From positions 124,001-188,000 of the forward strand of contig NZ_JAAXMM010000003.1 of the NCBI RefSeq assembly GCF_012276985.1: a stretch of 64,000 bases of DNA, read 5' to 3'. Shown here one piece after another: positions 8,152-15,604 of the stretch; the first letter of the stretch is position 1; each line of letters starts with the position of its first letter. Position numbers and translations under genes: made by a program. Source of the DNA: Agrobacterium sp. a22-2 (lineage in GTDB: Bacteria > Pseudomonadota > Alphaproteobacteria > Rhizobiales > Rhizobiaceae). Under the pieces are notes generated by a model. The model was not told where the DNA came from. It saw only the letters and a program-made list of their open reading frames with translations, and searched no databases.

Positions 8152-8781
8152 ATGACACTTTCGACAATTGAAGATGCAATCGACGCATTGACACGGGGCG
8201 GCATGATCGTCGTCGTGGATGATGAAGATCGCGAAAACGAGGGCGACGTCATCATCGCCTCGGATGCAGTGACGCCCGAGGCGATCGCGTTCATGATGAA
8301 GCATGCACGCGGACTGGTTTGCGTGGCGATGGAAGGCGAGAGACTGGATGCGCTGGACATACCCCTGATGGTTCCGAAGAATACGGAATACCTGAAGACG
8401 GCCTTCACCGTTTCCGTCGACTACATCCATGGGACCACGACCGGCATCTCGGCCGCGGATCGGGCCGCCACCGTGCGGGCCCTGATGGACGACAAGACAA
8501 GAGCAGACGACTTTGCCCGTCCAGGCCATATCTTCCCCCTGCGGGCGCATCCGGACGGCGTGTTGGGACGACCGGGGCATACGGAGGCTGCGGTCGACCT
8601 GGCGCGACTGGCGGGAAAACGTCCCTCAGGCGTCATCTGCGAGGTTGCCAATGATGACGGCACGATGGCCCGCCTTCCAGATCTCCGGGAGTTTTGCCGG
8701 CTCCATGACCTGCCGCTGATCTCGATCAAGGATCTGATCCGCTACAAGCAGCAGCGAACGGGCCAGGCGGCGGCCGCATGA
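8152..8781 (+). CDS. ribB: 3,4-dihydroxy-2-butanone-4-phosphate synthase
   Basis: This 209-residue monofunctional RibB converts ribulose 5-phosphate to 3,4-dihydroxy-2-butanone 4-phosphate plus formate, the four-carbon input to riboflavin. The acidic loop DDEDRENEGD (residues 23-32), the RPGHIFPLRA motif and the RPGHTEAAVDLARLAG motif around residue 140 carry the family's active-site acids and His. There is no fused GTP cyclohydrolase II domain, unlike RibBA. ATG 8152 follows an AAAGG site; an upstream in-frame TTG at 8137 would begin inside that site. The FMN riboswitch directly upstream supports the assignment and gives feedback control. It is probably transcribed separately from the sugar operon. 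Confidence 0.95.
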   Translation: MTLSTIEDAIDALTRGGMIVVVDDEDRENEGDVIIASDAVTPEAIAFMMKHARGLVCVAMEGERLDALDIPLMVPKNTEYLKTAFTVSVDYIHGTTTGISAADRAATVRALMDDKTRADDFARPGHIFPLRAHPDGVLGRPGHTEAAVDLARLAGKRPSGVICEVANDDGTMARLPDLREFCRLHDLPLISIKDLIRYKQQRTGQAAAA

Positions 8782-9134
8782 CCTGTTTCCGTGCCACTCC
8801 TCGACATCCGGGGTCTACGCCGCCTGCATAGAGTTGCACAAGGGAGTTGCAGCAAAGCTCGGGTTCAATTCCGAAGACGCCGTAGCGATCCGCCTCAAGC
8901 GCAAGGGCGATGCGGATCGCCGACCCGGACCTTGGACGCGGCGGCGTGTTCGACTTGCGCCGATACGACGAGTCTGCCTCGTTCGCAACCGAGGACAGTG
9001 AGACCGCATTCCTCACCGATCGGTCCCTCGATCTTCTGTCTGTTCAGGGGCAATCGCCCCTTTTGCGCACCTGTCTTTTGCCGCGCCTCGCTCGCGATTT
9101 CGCATGCATTTTCTGCCGCTCTGCGCGATGACGG
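8782..9134. other. 353-bp intergenic stretch with no supported gene
   Basis: This lies between convergent ribB and the IclR gene. Short open frames exist here but none has a convincing ribosome site, family motif or neighbour relationship. One frame (about 8795-9000, +) reads YAACIELHKGVAAKLGF before becoming arginine-rich and stopping, which could be a decayed coding remnant. No strong terminator hairpin with a T-run was found. Confidence 0.4.
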
Positions 9135-9953
9135 TCACTGGCTGCCGACCCGGTTTCGCGCTTGCTGATCGCGATCGGAATGAAAGCCCAGTTTCTCCGA
9201 GATCTCGTTTGCGGCCGTCAGCAGGCTGTCGAGATAGGCGTCACGATTGCGCAGGCCATCCTCGCGGGGAGCAACCAGGCACAGCGTGGCAATGCAGGCA
9301 CCGTCTGCCTGGTGGATCGGCACTGCGAAACATTGCGTGAAGTTCTCGACTTCGCTGTTGAAGGTAAAGTAACCGTCGCGGCCGGCCTGGCGCACCTGGG
9401 CGATAAAGTCGGCGGGCTCGAACAGCCGGCCGTTCGGCAGAACGAAGTCTTCCGCCGGGATCAGGTCGAGGATTTCCTGGTCGCTCAGATGCGAGACCAG
9501 CAGGCGGCCCGAGGCGGTCCAGGGGACCGAGACCAGTTCGCCGACATTGGAGGAAATGCGAAACGGCCGGATGCCCTCGCGCATCATGGCGACGGTGTAT
9601 TTGCGGCCTTCCAGCAGGCACATCTGCGCTGTCTCGCGGGTTTCCTCGGCAAGCCGCACGAGCATGCGGTCGCATTCCCGCATCAGGTCGAACTGTTCGG
9701 CATAGGCCGTTCCGAGGAAATAGAGGCGGCGGCCGAGAAACACCCGGCCATCGCCCCCCTGGTAGTCCAGCATGCCGTGACTGAGCAGCAGGTTGACGAG
9801 TTCGTAGATCGAAGAGCGGGGGGCGCCGATCTCCGAGGCGATCTCGTTTGGCCGCATGGGCTGGCGCTTGACGCGCAGGAACTCGAGGATCTCGAAAGCG
9901 CGATCCAGTCCCCGCGTGCGTCGCGAGATCGTATCGCCTGCGGCCTCGGTCAT
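9135..9953 (-). CDS. IclR-family transcriptional regulator
   Basis: This 272-residue regulator has an N-terminal winged helix (LDRAFEILEFLRVKRQPMRP then IASEIGAPRSSIYELVNLLL) and a C-terminal IclR effector domain (SVPWTASGRLLVSHLS, QCFAVPIHQADG). ATG 9953 was preferred to an in-frame GTG at 9965 because GGAGAAG lies at a suitable distance before it. It is the last gene of the leftward amino-acid importer operon, 19 bp after the RidA-family gene, so it probably regulates that operon in response to the imported compound or a breakdown product. A candidate IclR-type palindrome lies at the operon promoter (13477-13504). Confidence 0.9.
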   Translation of the reverse strand: MTEAAGDTISRRTRGLDRAFEILEFLRVKRQPMRPNEIASEIGAPRSSIYELVNLLLSHGMLDYQGGDGRVFLGRRLYFLGTAYAEQFDLMRECDRMLVRLAEETRETAQMCLLEGRKYTVAMMREGIRPFRISSNVGELVSVPWTASGRLLVSHLSDQEILDLIPAEDFVLPNGRLFEPADFIAQVRQAGRDGYFTFNSEVENFTQCFAVPIHQADGACIATLCLVAPREDGLRNRDAYLDSLLTAANEISEKLGFHSDRDQQARNRVGSQ

Positions 9954-9972
9954 GCTCTTCTCCACAATTTTG

Positions 9973-10362
9973 TCAGGCGCGATCGGCGCGATAGGCCACG
10001 CAGTCCACCTCTACCTTGCAATCGACCATCATCCGCGACTGAACACAAGCGCGCGCTGGCGGGTTCTCGCCGAAGTACTCGGCATAGACGCCGTTGAAGC
10101 TCCAGAAATCGCGGGGATCGTCGAGCCAGACGCCGACGCGCACCACGTCCTCGACGCCGTAACCGGCCTCATGCAGGATGGCAATGAGGTTCTCGATGGC
10201 CTTGTGGGTTTCTGCCACGATGCCGCCGCGGACGATCTCGCCCTTTTCCATCGGCACCTGGCCGGACACGTAAAGCCATCCGTTTGCTTCGACCGCGCGC
10301 GCGAAGGGAAGGGGCTGTCCGCCTGCACCGGATTCGCCGGCGCCGTAACGTTTGATCGTCAT
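9973..10362 (-). CDS. RidA-family (YjgF/UK114) enamine/imine deaminase
   Basis: This 129-residue protein belongs to the RidA superfamily. It has the usual trimeric-fold landmarks PFARAVEANGWLYVSGQVP, the WLDDPRDFWSFNGVYAEYF segment and the PARACVQSRMMVDCKVEVD segment. The Arg in PARA matches the carboxylate-binding Arg of active RidA-type deaminases. Such enzymes hydrolyse reactive enamine/imine intermediates formed by PLP enzymes or amino-acid oxidases. Location inside an amino-acid ABC operon suggests a specialised paralogue handling an imine from the imported amino acid rather than the housekeeping RidA. A GAGAG ribosome site precedes ATG 10362. Confidence 0.9.
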   Translation of the reverse strand: MTIKRYGAGESGAGGQPLPFARAVEANGWLYVSGQVPMEKGEIVRGGIVAETHKAIENLIAILHEAGYGVEDVVRVGVWLDDPRDFWSFNGVYAEYFGENPPARACVQSRMMVDCKVEVDCVAYRADRA

Positions 10363-10398
10363 GAAATGCTCTCTTTTCTTGTCGTTAAAGCTGGTCTT

Positions 10399-11169
10399 TT
10401 AGTTGAAGCTGGAGGTCTTGAGGAACTCGGCAAGCCGCTCGGTTTTAGGCCTGACGAACATGTCCTTGGGGTCGCCTTCCTCGCAGATGACGCCCTGGTT
10501 CATGAAGATCACGCGGCTTGAGACCTCGTAGGCGAAACGCATTTCGTGGGTGACCAGCAGCATGCTCATGCCGTCGGCGGCCAGACCCTTGATGACCTGA
10601 AGAACTTCGCCGACGAGTTCCGGATCGAGCGCCGAGGTCACTTCATCGAACAGCATGAGCTGCGGCGCCATGGCAATCGCGCGGGCAATGGCGACACGCT
10701 GCTGCTGGCCGCCCGACAATTGCCCGGGATAGTGGTCGCCGCGGCCGGTCAGCCCGACGCGATCGAGCCATGTCTCACCAAGCACGCGGGCCTCGTCGCG
10801 GCTCATCTTCTTCACCTTGAGGAGGCCGAGCATGACGTTCTGCACCGCGGTCATGTGCGGAAAGAGGTTGAACTGCTGGAAGGCCATGCCCGTCATCGCC
10901 CGCTGCCGGGCGATTTCCTTTTCGCTCTTGCGCTTGCGAACCGGGCCTGCGTGCTCGTAGCCGATCTCTTCGCCGGCCAGGCGAATATGCCCGCCCTGGA
11001 ATTCCTCCAGCATGTTGATGCAGCGCAGCATGGTGGTCTTGCCGGAGCCGGACGATCCGATGATCGAGATCACCTCGCCTTCGTGCATGGTGCAGTCGAC
11101 GCCCTTCAGCACTTCGACCGGGCCGTATTGCTTTCGAAGCCCCTGGATTTCGAGAAGTATCTTGCTCAT
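10399..11169 (-). CDS. Polar amino-acid ABC transporter ATP-binding protein
   Basis: This ATPase of about 256 residues is of the GlnQ/HisP type. It has Walker [10 protein letters not shown] (residues 38-46), signature [14 protein letters not shown] and Walker [18 protein letters not shown] 11169 begins [16 protein letters not shown], the natural start of the ABC fold; a longer frame adds 14 unlikely residues that run into the upstream permease gene. It should couple ATP hydrolysis to the two permeases encoded immediately upstream. The insertion [20 protein letters not shown] between Walker A and the Q-loop is normal for this subfamily. Confidence 0.93.
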   Translation of the reverse strand: MSKILLEIQGLRKQYGPVEVLKGVDCTMHEGEVISIIGSSGSGKTTMLRCINMLEEFQGGHIRLAGEEIGYEHAGPVRKRKSEKEIARQRAMTGMAFQQFNLFPHMTAVQNVMLGLLKVKKMSRDEARVLGETWLDRVGLTGRGDHYPGQLSGGQQQRVAIARAIAMAPQLMLFDEVTSALDPELVGEVLQVIKGLAADGMSMLLVTHEMRFAYEVSSRVIFMNQGVICEEGDPKDMFVRPKTERLAEFLKTSSFN

Positions 11170-11179
11170 GCGGGAGCCC

Positions 11180-11845
11180 TCACGACGGAACGGCGGTCTT
11201 GCGCTCGACATATTTGCCGAAACGTTCGATGCCGTAGTTGATAACGAAATAGAGAAAGCCGGCGACGAAATAGAACTGCAGGCTCATGAAATTGCGGGAG
11301 ATGATCTCCTGGGTTCGCAGCAGCAGTTCCGCGACGCCGATCACCGAGAGCAGCGTCGAGGCCTTGACCATCTCGGCCGAGGTGTTGACCCATGCCGGAA
11401 GAAACTGCCTGAGTGCCTGTGGCCAGAGCACGTAAGCGAAGGTCTGTCCGAAGGTCAGGCCGATCGCCTTGGCCGCTTCCGTCTGCCCCGTCGGAATGGC
11501 CTGCAGGCCGCCGCGGACGATCTCGCCGACATGCGACGAGCAGAAGACCGCCAGTGCCAGCACGCCGGCCTGGAACGGTCCAAGCTCGATGCCGATCGTC
11601 GAGAGCACATAGTAGCTGGCCAGAACCAGCACCAGGACAGGCGTGCCACGGATAAAGTCGACATAGGCGCGCACGACAAAGCGCAGCACGCGGTTGCCGT
11701 AGACCAGGGCCAGGCCGACCAGCACACCGAGCATCGACCCGATGACGATCGACAGGAGCGAGATCGAGACCGTCACGCCTAGGCCCTTGAGAATGACGGC
11801 GCGGGCAAGCCAGATCTGTTCGAAGAAGGCTGATAAATCCATCAT
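11180..11845 (-). CDS. Polar amino-acid ABC transporter permease (second)
   Basis: This 221-residue HisM/GlnP-type permease (His/Glu/Gln/Arg/opine family) has about five membrane segments and the EAA coupling loop [20 protein letters not shown]. The [19 protein letters not shown] segment is a family hallmark. ATG 11845 is preferred to an upstream ATG that would overlap the preceding permease. It forms a heterodimer with the permease at 11850-12512 and lies 10 bp ahead of the ATPase gene, so the three are almost certainly co-transcribed. Confidence 0.92.
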   Translation of the reverse strand: MMDLSAFFEQIWLARAVILKGLGVTVSISLLSIVIGSMLGVLVGLALVYGNRVLRFVVRAYVDFIRGTPVLVLVLASYYVLSTIGIELGPFQAGVLALAVFCSSHVGEIVRGGLQAIPTGQTEAAKAIGLTFGQTFAYVLWPQALRQFLPAWVNTSAEMVKASTLLSVIGVAELLLRTQEIISRNFMSLQFYFVAGFLYFVINYGIERFGKYVERKTAVPS

Positions 11846-11849
11846 GACA

Positions 11850-12512
11850 TCACCTCGGTACGACCAGGCGCCGCTCAAGCAGGCGCATCAGCGCCGCCAG
11901 CAGCGAGCAGGTGGCGACATAGAGACCGGCGGCGACGATCCATGTCTCGATGACCCGGAAGGTCTCGACATTGATCTTGCGGGCCTCGAAGGTCAGCTCC
12001 GGTACGGCAATCGCTGCGGCAAGCGACGTGTCCTTGAACAGCGAGATCACGGTGGACGACAGCGAGGGAAGAACGTTGCGGAACATCAGCGGGGCGATGA
12101 TCGAGGTGCGGATCTGCATCGGCGTCAGACCGATCGCCAGACCCGCCTCCGTCAGCCCGCGGGGGATCGACAAAAGCCCGGCACGGAACACTTCCGCCAG
12201 ATAGGCGCCGGAATAGATCGACAGCACCGCCACGAAGGTCTCGATCTTGCCGAGCCGCACGCCCAGTTGCGGCAGCGCGAAATAGGCAAAGAGCACCAGA
12301 ACGAGGATCGGCAGGTTGCGGATCACGGTGACATAGGTTGCCGCCGGCAGCTTGACCCAGCCGCTTTTGGCGATCAGCGCGAACGCGACGATCAGGCCGA
12401 TCACGGCACCGACCAGGATGGAAAAGAAAGCTAGGCCGAGGCTGAGCAGCAGTCCTTCCAGAAGCTGGTCGAAACTGCGCCAGACGGCGGCAAAATTGAG
12501 GGTGTAACCCAT
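11850..12512 (-). CDS. Polar amino-acid ABC transporter permease (first)
   Basis: This 220-residue permease of the HisMQ family carries the EAA loop AGLLSIPRGLTEAGLAIGLT and the family segment VIRNLPILVLVLFAYFALP. About five hydrophobic helices are visible. It is the second gene of the leftward operon, 73 bp after the binding-protein gene, and only four bases precede the next permease. The hairpins in the upstream gap probably allow higher expression of the binding protein than of the membrane subunits. Confidence 0.92.
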   Translation of the reverse strand: MGYTLNFAAVWRSFDQLLEGLLLSLGLAFFSILVGAVIGLIVAFALIAKSGWVKLPAATYVTVIRNLPILVLVLFAYFALPQLGVRLGKIETFVAVLSIYSGAYLAEVFRAGLLSIPRGLTEAGLAIGLTPMQIRTSIIAPLMFRNVLPSLSSTVISLFKDTSLAAAIAVPELTFEARKINVETFRVIETWIVAAGLYVATCSLLAALMRLLERRLVVPR

Positions 12513-12585
12513 GGGAAGGTCCCGTCACAGAGAATGGAGACGGGACGAAGGGTGTAACCTTCATCCCGATAGCAGGCCTTGAGGC
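12513..12585 (-). promoter_or_regulatory. Overlapping intercistronic hairpins between binding protein and permease genes
   Basis: Two stems that exclude each other can form here. One is GTCCCGTC (12519-12526) with GACGGGAC (12539-12546), an eight-pair stem with a 12-nt loop. The other pairs GGGACGAAGG with CCTTCATCCC (about 12542-12567). They share the GGGAC block. Such structures often stabilise the upstream message or reduce read-through so that binding protein exceeds permease. No U-tract follows, so full termination is not expected. Confidence 0.5.
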
Positions 12586-13428
12586 TTACTTGTACTCGAC
12601 CGGGAAGCCGATCTGCGGCGGGGCCAGTTCCTTGCCGAACCAGGTCTTGTAGGATGCGGCATAGAAGTCGAATTCGACGCCGGTCATTGCCTCATGCAGG
12701 GCGGTGTTGACGAAGTTCAGCCAATCCTGGTCGCCGCGCTTGACGCCGCAGGCGTAAGACTGCGGGTTCCAGCCATAGCCGGCATCCTTGTAGCGGCCCT
12801 GGTTCTGGGTCATGTACCAGGCCAGCGACGACTGGTCGGTGGCCGCCGCATCGGCGCGGCCGGATTCCAGTGCCTGATAGATCATGTCGACGGACTCGTA
12901 CTGGTCGACCGTCGCCTCCGGCAGGGCGGCATGCACCATGGCTTCGGCATAGACATTCTGCAGGACCGAGATCGTCACCGAAGACCTGGCGGCCTTCAGG
13001 GCAGCATAGTCGGCATATTTGCCGTCAGCCTTGAGCATCAGGCCAACGCCTTCGCGGTAGTAGGGAATGGTGAAGGCGATCTGCTGGGCGCGCTCCCCGG
13101 TCACCGTCATGAACTGGCAGGTCAGGTCGACCTTGTCGGTGGTGATGTTGGGAATGCGGGCGTCGGACGACTGGTTGACATATTCGATCTTGTCCGGGTC
13201 GCCGAACAGTGCCTTGGCGACAATGCGGCCCATGTCGACGTCGAAACCCTGCAGCTTGTCGTCAGCGCTCTTGAAATGCCACGGCGCATTTGTGCTGCCG
13301 GTGCCGAGAACAAGATGGCCGCGTGCAAGCACGGCATCGAGCTTGCTGCCTTCGGCGAGGACCGGAGTGGAAGAAAGGAAGGTGGCGGCGACCAGCGACA
13401 TCATGCCGGCGCGGAAGGAAATGGTCAT
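12586..13428 (-). CDS. Polar amino-acid ABC transporter substrate-binding protein
   Basis: This 280-residue periplasmic SBP_bac_3 family protein has a Sec signal peptide cleaved near VLA-EGSK. The segments VLARGHLVLGTGSTNAPWHF, LQGFDVDMGRIVAKALFG and the middle ITTDKVDLTCQFMTVTGERA follow the family layout in which the conserved Arg and Asp bind the alpha-amino and carboxylate groups. It is the first gene of the operon. The ligand is unknown; the RidA-family partner argues for an amino acid whose breakdown yields an imine. Confidence 0.92.
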   Translation of the reverse strand: MTISFRAGMMSLVAATFLSSTPVLAEGSKLDAVLARGHLVLGTGSTNAPWHFKSADDKLQGFDVDMGRIVAKALFGDPDKIEYVNQSSDARIPNITTDKVDLTCQFMTVTGERAQQIAFTIPYYREGVGLMLKADGKYADYAALKAARSSVTISVLQNVYAEAMVHAALPEATVDQYESVDMIYQALESGRADAAATDQSSLAWYMTQNQGRYKDAGYGWNPQSYACGVKRGDQDWLNFVNTALHEAMTGVEFDFYAASYKTWFGKELAPPQIGFPVEYK

Positions 13429-13803
13429 GGCGTTCCCCTGAGATTGAGCGCTTCTTTGAAATCCAATATACCGGACATATGTCTGCTTTATCGGACAGAC
13501 ATATCAAGACTGAACGAGATAGACTTGTCAATGGCTCGCGGCGATAAATGAAGCAGCCTGGATTGGTGGCGCATTTTTCGGCAGTGCAGCATGATTGTGG
13601 GAGGTCGAAGCCGAGCCGTGGGCGGGGCCTGCTTTATCCGGATCGTTCCTGGATCAGGGCGCGGGCTGCTGGTCAACGCGCCGGCTGAGGGAAGGGTAAC
13701 GCTGGACGCCAGGAGCTTCGGGTCGACGTTCCGAAGCCTGTGATGCGGCTGCTATTGCGAGCCGAGCGCTTTGCGACTGCAACTGAGGTGCGGCCCGTGA
13801 TCC
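13429..13803. promoter_or_regulatory. Promoter and candidate IclR operator for the amino-acid ABC operon
   Basis: For the leftward operon a sigma70-like promoter is visible on the minus strand: TTGACA (13526-13531), 18-bp spacer, TTGATA (13502-13507). Overlapping the -10 region and start site is a perfect inverted repeat, ATATGTCTG (13477-13485) and CAGACATAT (13496-13504), with a 10-bp spacer; CGGACA recurs within it. This position is where a repressor would block initiation, and IclR at the operon end is the natural candidate. The remainder to 13803, next to the TetR stop, shows nothing recognisable. Confidence 0.5.
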
Positions 13804-14430
13804 CTACTTCCGGTCGACCGCCAGGCCGTTCATCACGAGATCAAGATGCGCCTTTATGTAGGATGGTAGGTCGTGATCGCGACGACGGACCAAGAGCAAC
13901 CTCTCGACCATCATGGCGATTATTGGTGCAGCGACGACGGGTGCAAGCGCGGCCGGTGCGTTGCGGAACTCGCCGTTGGCGATCCCCTCGTCGAGCAGCG
14001 ATTGGGTGAGCCCAAAAAGCGGGTCGATCAGTTCGTCGTGATGCGCCTCGATGACTTGCGGAAAACGTGACCCTTCCGAGATCACGAATCGGATCAATTC
14101 GCGCGTGTGTCGGTCGTCCGATACCTTTTCGTAAAAAAGAAGGAGAAGGGCTCGAAGCCGCTCGGCGCAGGTCCCTTTCAATTCGCCGGAATCGCGCAGC
14201 AGCTCCTCCAACGGTACCGAAATGTGGTTGATCATCGCAGAGAAGAGATCTTCTTTCGTCGGGAAATACACATAGATTGTGCCCTTGGTCACACCAATGC
14301 GATCCGCGATGTCTTCCACGCGGGTTGCAGCGTAGCCATTCGCGACGAATTCTTCAAATGCCGCGTCGAGAATTTGAATCGGCCTGAGGGCCTTTTGCTC
14401 CGCCCGTGTCAGCTTTTTGGATCTTGCCAT
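13804..14430 (-). CDS. TetR-family regulator of the adjacent RND pump
   Basis: This repressor of about 208 residues has a TetR N-terminal helix-turn-helix: ILDAAFEEFVANGYAATRVE followed by DIADRIGVTKGTIYVYFPTK. The C-terminal ligand domain ends with WLLVRRRD-like helices and LVMNGLAVDRK. ATG 14430 (MARSKKLTRAEQKALRP) fits the usual N-terminus; an in-frame ATG at 14475 would start directly against the operator palindrome. It is divergent from the RND efflux operon, the common arrangement for local repressors of efflux pumps, and probably responds to a pump substrate. Confidence 0.9.
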   Translation of the reverse strand: MARSKKLTRAEQKALRPIQILDAAFEEFVANGYAATRVEDIADRIGVTKGTIYVYFPTKEDLFSAMINHISVPLEELLRDSGELKGTCAERLRALLLLFYEKVSDDRHTRELIRFVISEGSRFPQVIEAHHDELIDPLFGLTQSLLDEGIANGEFRNAPAALAPVVAAPIIAMMVERLLLVRRRDHDLPSYIKAHLDLVMNGLAVDRK

Positions 14431-14474
14431 CGATGTCGTCCAGTCATTCTTTGTTATGCGTTCAAGAATTTTCA

Positions 14475-14494
14475 TTGACTAACGCGTCACTCAA
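14475..14494. promoter_or_regulatory. Candidate TetR operator between the repressor and RND genes
   Basis: TTGACTAACGCGTCACTCAA is an imperfect 20-bp palindrome (TTGACTAAC-GC-GTCACTCAA, arms matching at 7 of 9 positions). It sits in the short gap between divergent tetR and the pump, overlapping a TTGA that could serve as a -35 element. Length, symmetry and place fit a TetR dimer site controlling both genes. Confidence 0.5.
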
Positions 14495-14530
14495 CAGTAT
14501 CACGGCCTTGTCATTGATCAAGAGGCGATT

Positions 14531-15604
14531 ATGCGACGGTTAGTTACGAATGCGCTTTTAGCGTTTTTATTTGTGCCCCTGACGGCTTGCGCTCCCCAGG
14601 AAAAGGCGCACGAGAAGGAAGTGCGGCATGTCGAGACAGTTGTCGTGAAGACGGAACCGTTGTCGGAAACCATCTCGACGACGGGTGAGATCAGCGCTCG
14701 CGTTCAGTCCGATCTTTCCTTCCGGACCAGCGGGCGAATTATTGAACGCCTCGTCGATGTCGGTGATCGTGTCAAGGCCGGACAGGTTTTGGCGCGCATC
14801 GACGCCGAAGAACAGAAGGCCGATTTGGAGGTGGCCCTGGCTAACCTGCTTTCCGACGAGGCGCAGCTGACGGAAGCGCAGCAGGCGTTCGATCGACAGG
14901 AGAGATTGTTTGCCACGGGCGTTACGACGCGGGCGGCACTCGATGAGGCGCGGGAAACGTTGCTGCGAGCACAGGCGACGGTGCAGTCCGCACAGGCAGA
15001 CGTCGATACCGCCAACGACACGCTCGGACATGCCAACCTCGAAGCGGACGCCGCCGGCATCATCACCGCCCGTAATGCGGAAGTGGGGCAGGTGGCGCAA
15101 GCCGCGCAACTCATCTTCACACTCGCCCATGATGGTCCTCGTGACGCGGTGCTAGACGTCAATGAATCCGCTCTCCTCGGCCGCCAACTTGAAGACGACG
15201 TCGAGGTCAGACTGCTGTCAGGCGGTGAGGCGCTCAAGGCCAGCGTGCGTGAGGTTTCTCCGACGATTGACACCACGAAAGGTACTATTCGCGTCAAACT
15301 CGCCCTTGAAGGCGCTCCCGATGTCCGGCTTGGCAGTGCCGTGGTCGCCACGGCGCGCTACAAGCCGGTAACGACGATCGAACTGCCTTGGTCCGCCATG
15401 GCGTCGGCTGCAGGGCAACCCGCCGTATGGATCATTGACCCCAAGACACGTGCAGTTTCCATCCGCCCCGTGAAGGTCCTTGCCTATGGCGCCGAACGCT
15501 TTTTCGTCCAGTCTGGTCTGAACCAGGGAGAAATCGTGGTCAGCAATGGAACGAAGTTCCTGAGCGATGGTGAAGTCGTGGCATTCGAAGAGGCTATCCA
15601 ATGA
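14531..15604 (+). CDS. RND efflux periplasmic adaptor lipoprotein (first of two)
   Basis: This 357-residue membrane-fusion protein of the HlyD/AcrA family has a lipoprotein signal (MRRLVTNALLAFLFVPLTAC, lipobox LTAC), so it is probably inner-membrane anchored in the periplasm. The order is lipoyl half (ARVQSDLSFRTSGRI), alpha-helical hairpin (about residues 95-160, rich in Ala/Gln/Glu heptads), second lipoyl half (ITARNAEVGQVAQAAQLIFT) and beta-barrel. It should bridge the RND pump to an outer-membrane channel. Its stop overlaps the start of the second adaptor by four bases. Confidence 0.93.
   Translation: MRRLVTNALLAFLFVPLTACAPQEKAHEKEVRHVETVVVKTEPLSETISTTGEISARVQSDLSFRTSGRIIERLVDVGDRVKAGQVLARIDAEEQKADLEVALANLLSDEAQLTEAQQAFDRQERLFATGVTTRAALDEARETLLRAQATVQSAQADVDTANDTLGHANLEADAAGIITARNAEVGQVAQAAQLIFTLAHDGPRDAVLDVNESALLGRQLEDDVEVRLLSGGEALKASVREVSPTIDTTKGTIRVKLALEGAPDVRLGSAVVATARYKPVTTIELPWSAMASAAGQPAVWIIDPKTRAVSIRPVKVLAYGAERFFVQSGLNQGEIVVSNGTKFLSDGEVVAFEEAIQ

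Noticed and set aside
8791..9168. Plus-strand open frame after ribB
   Set aside because: No ribosome site, no recognisable family, and it runs into the IclR gene on the other strand.
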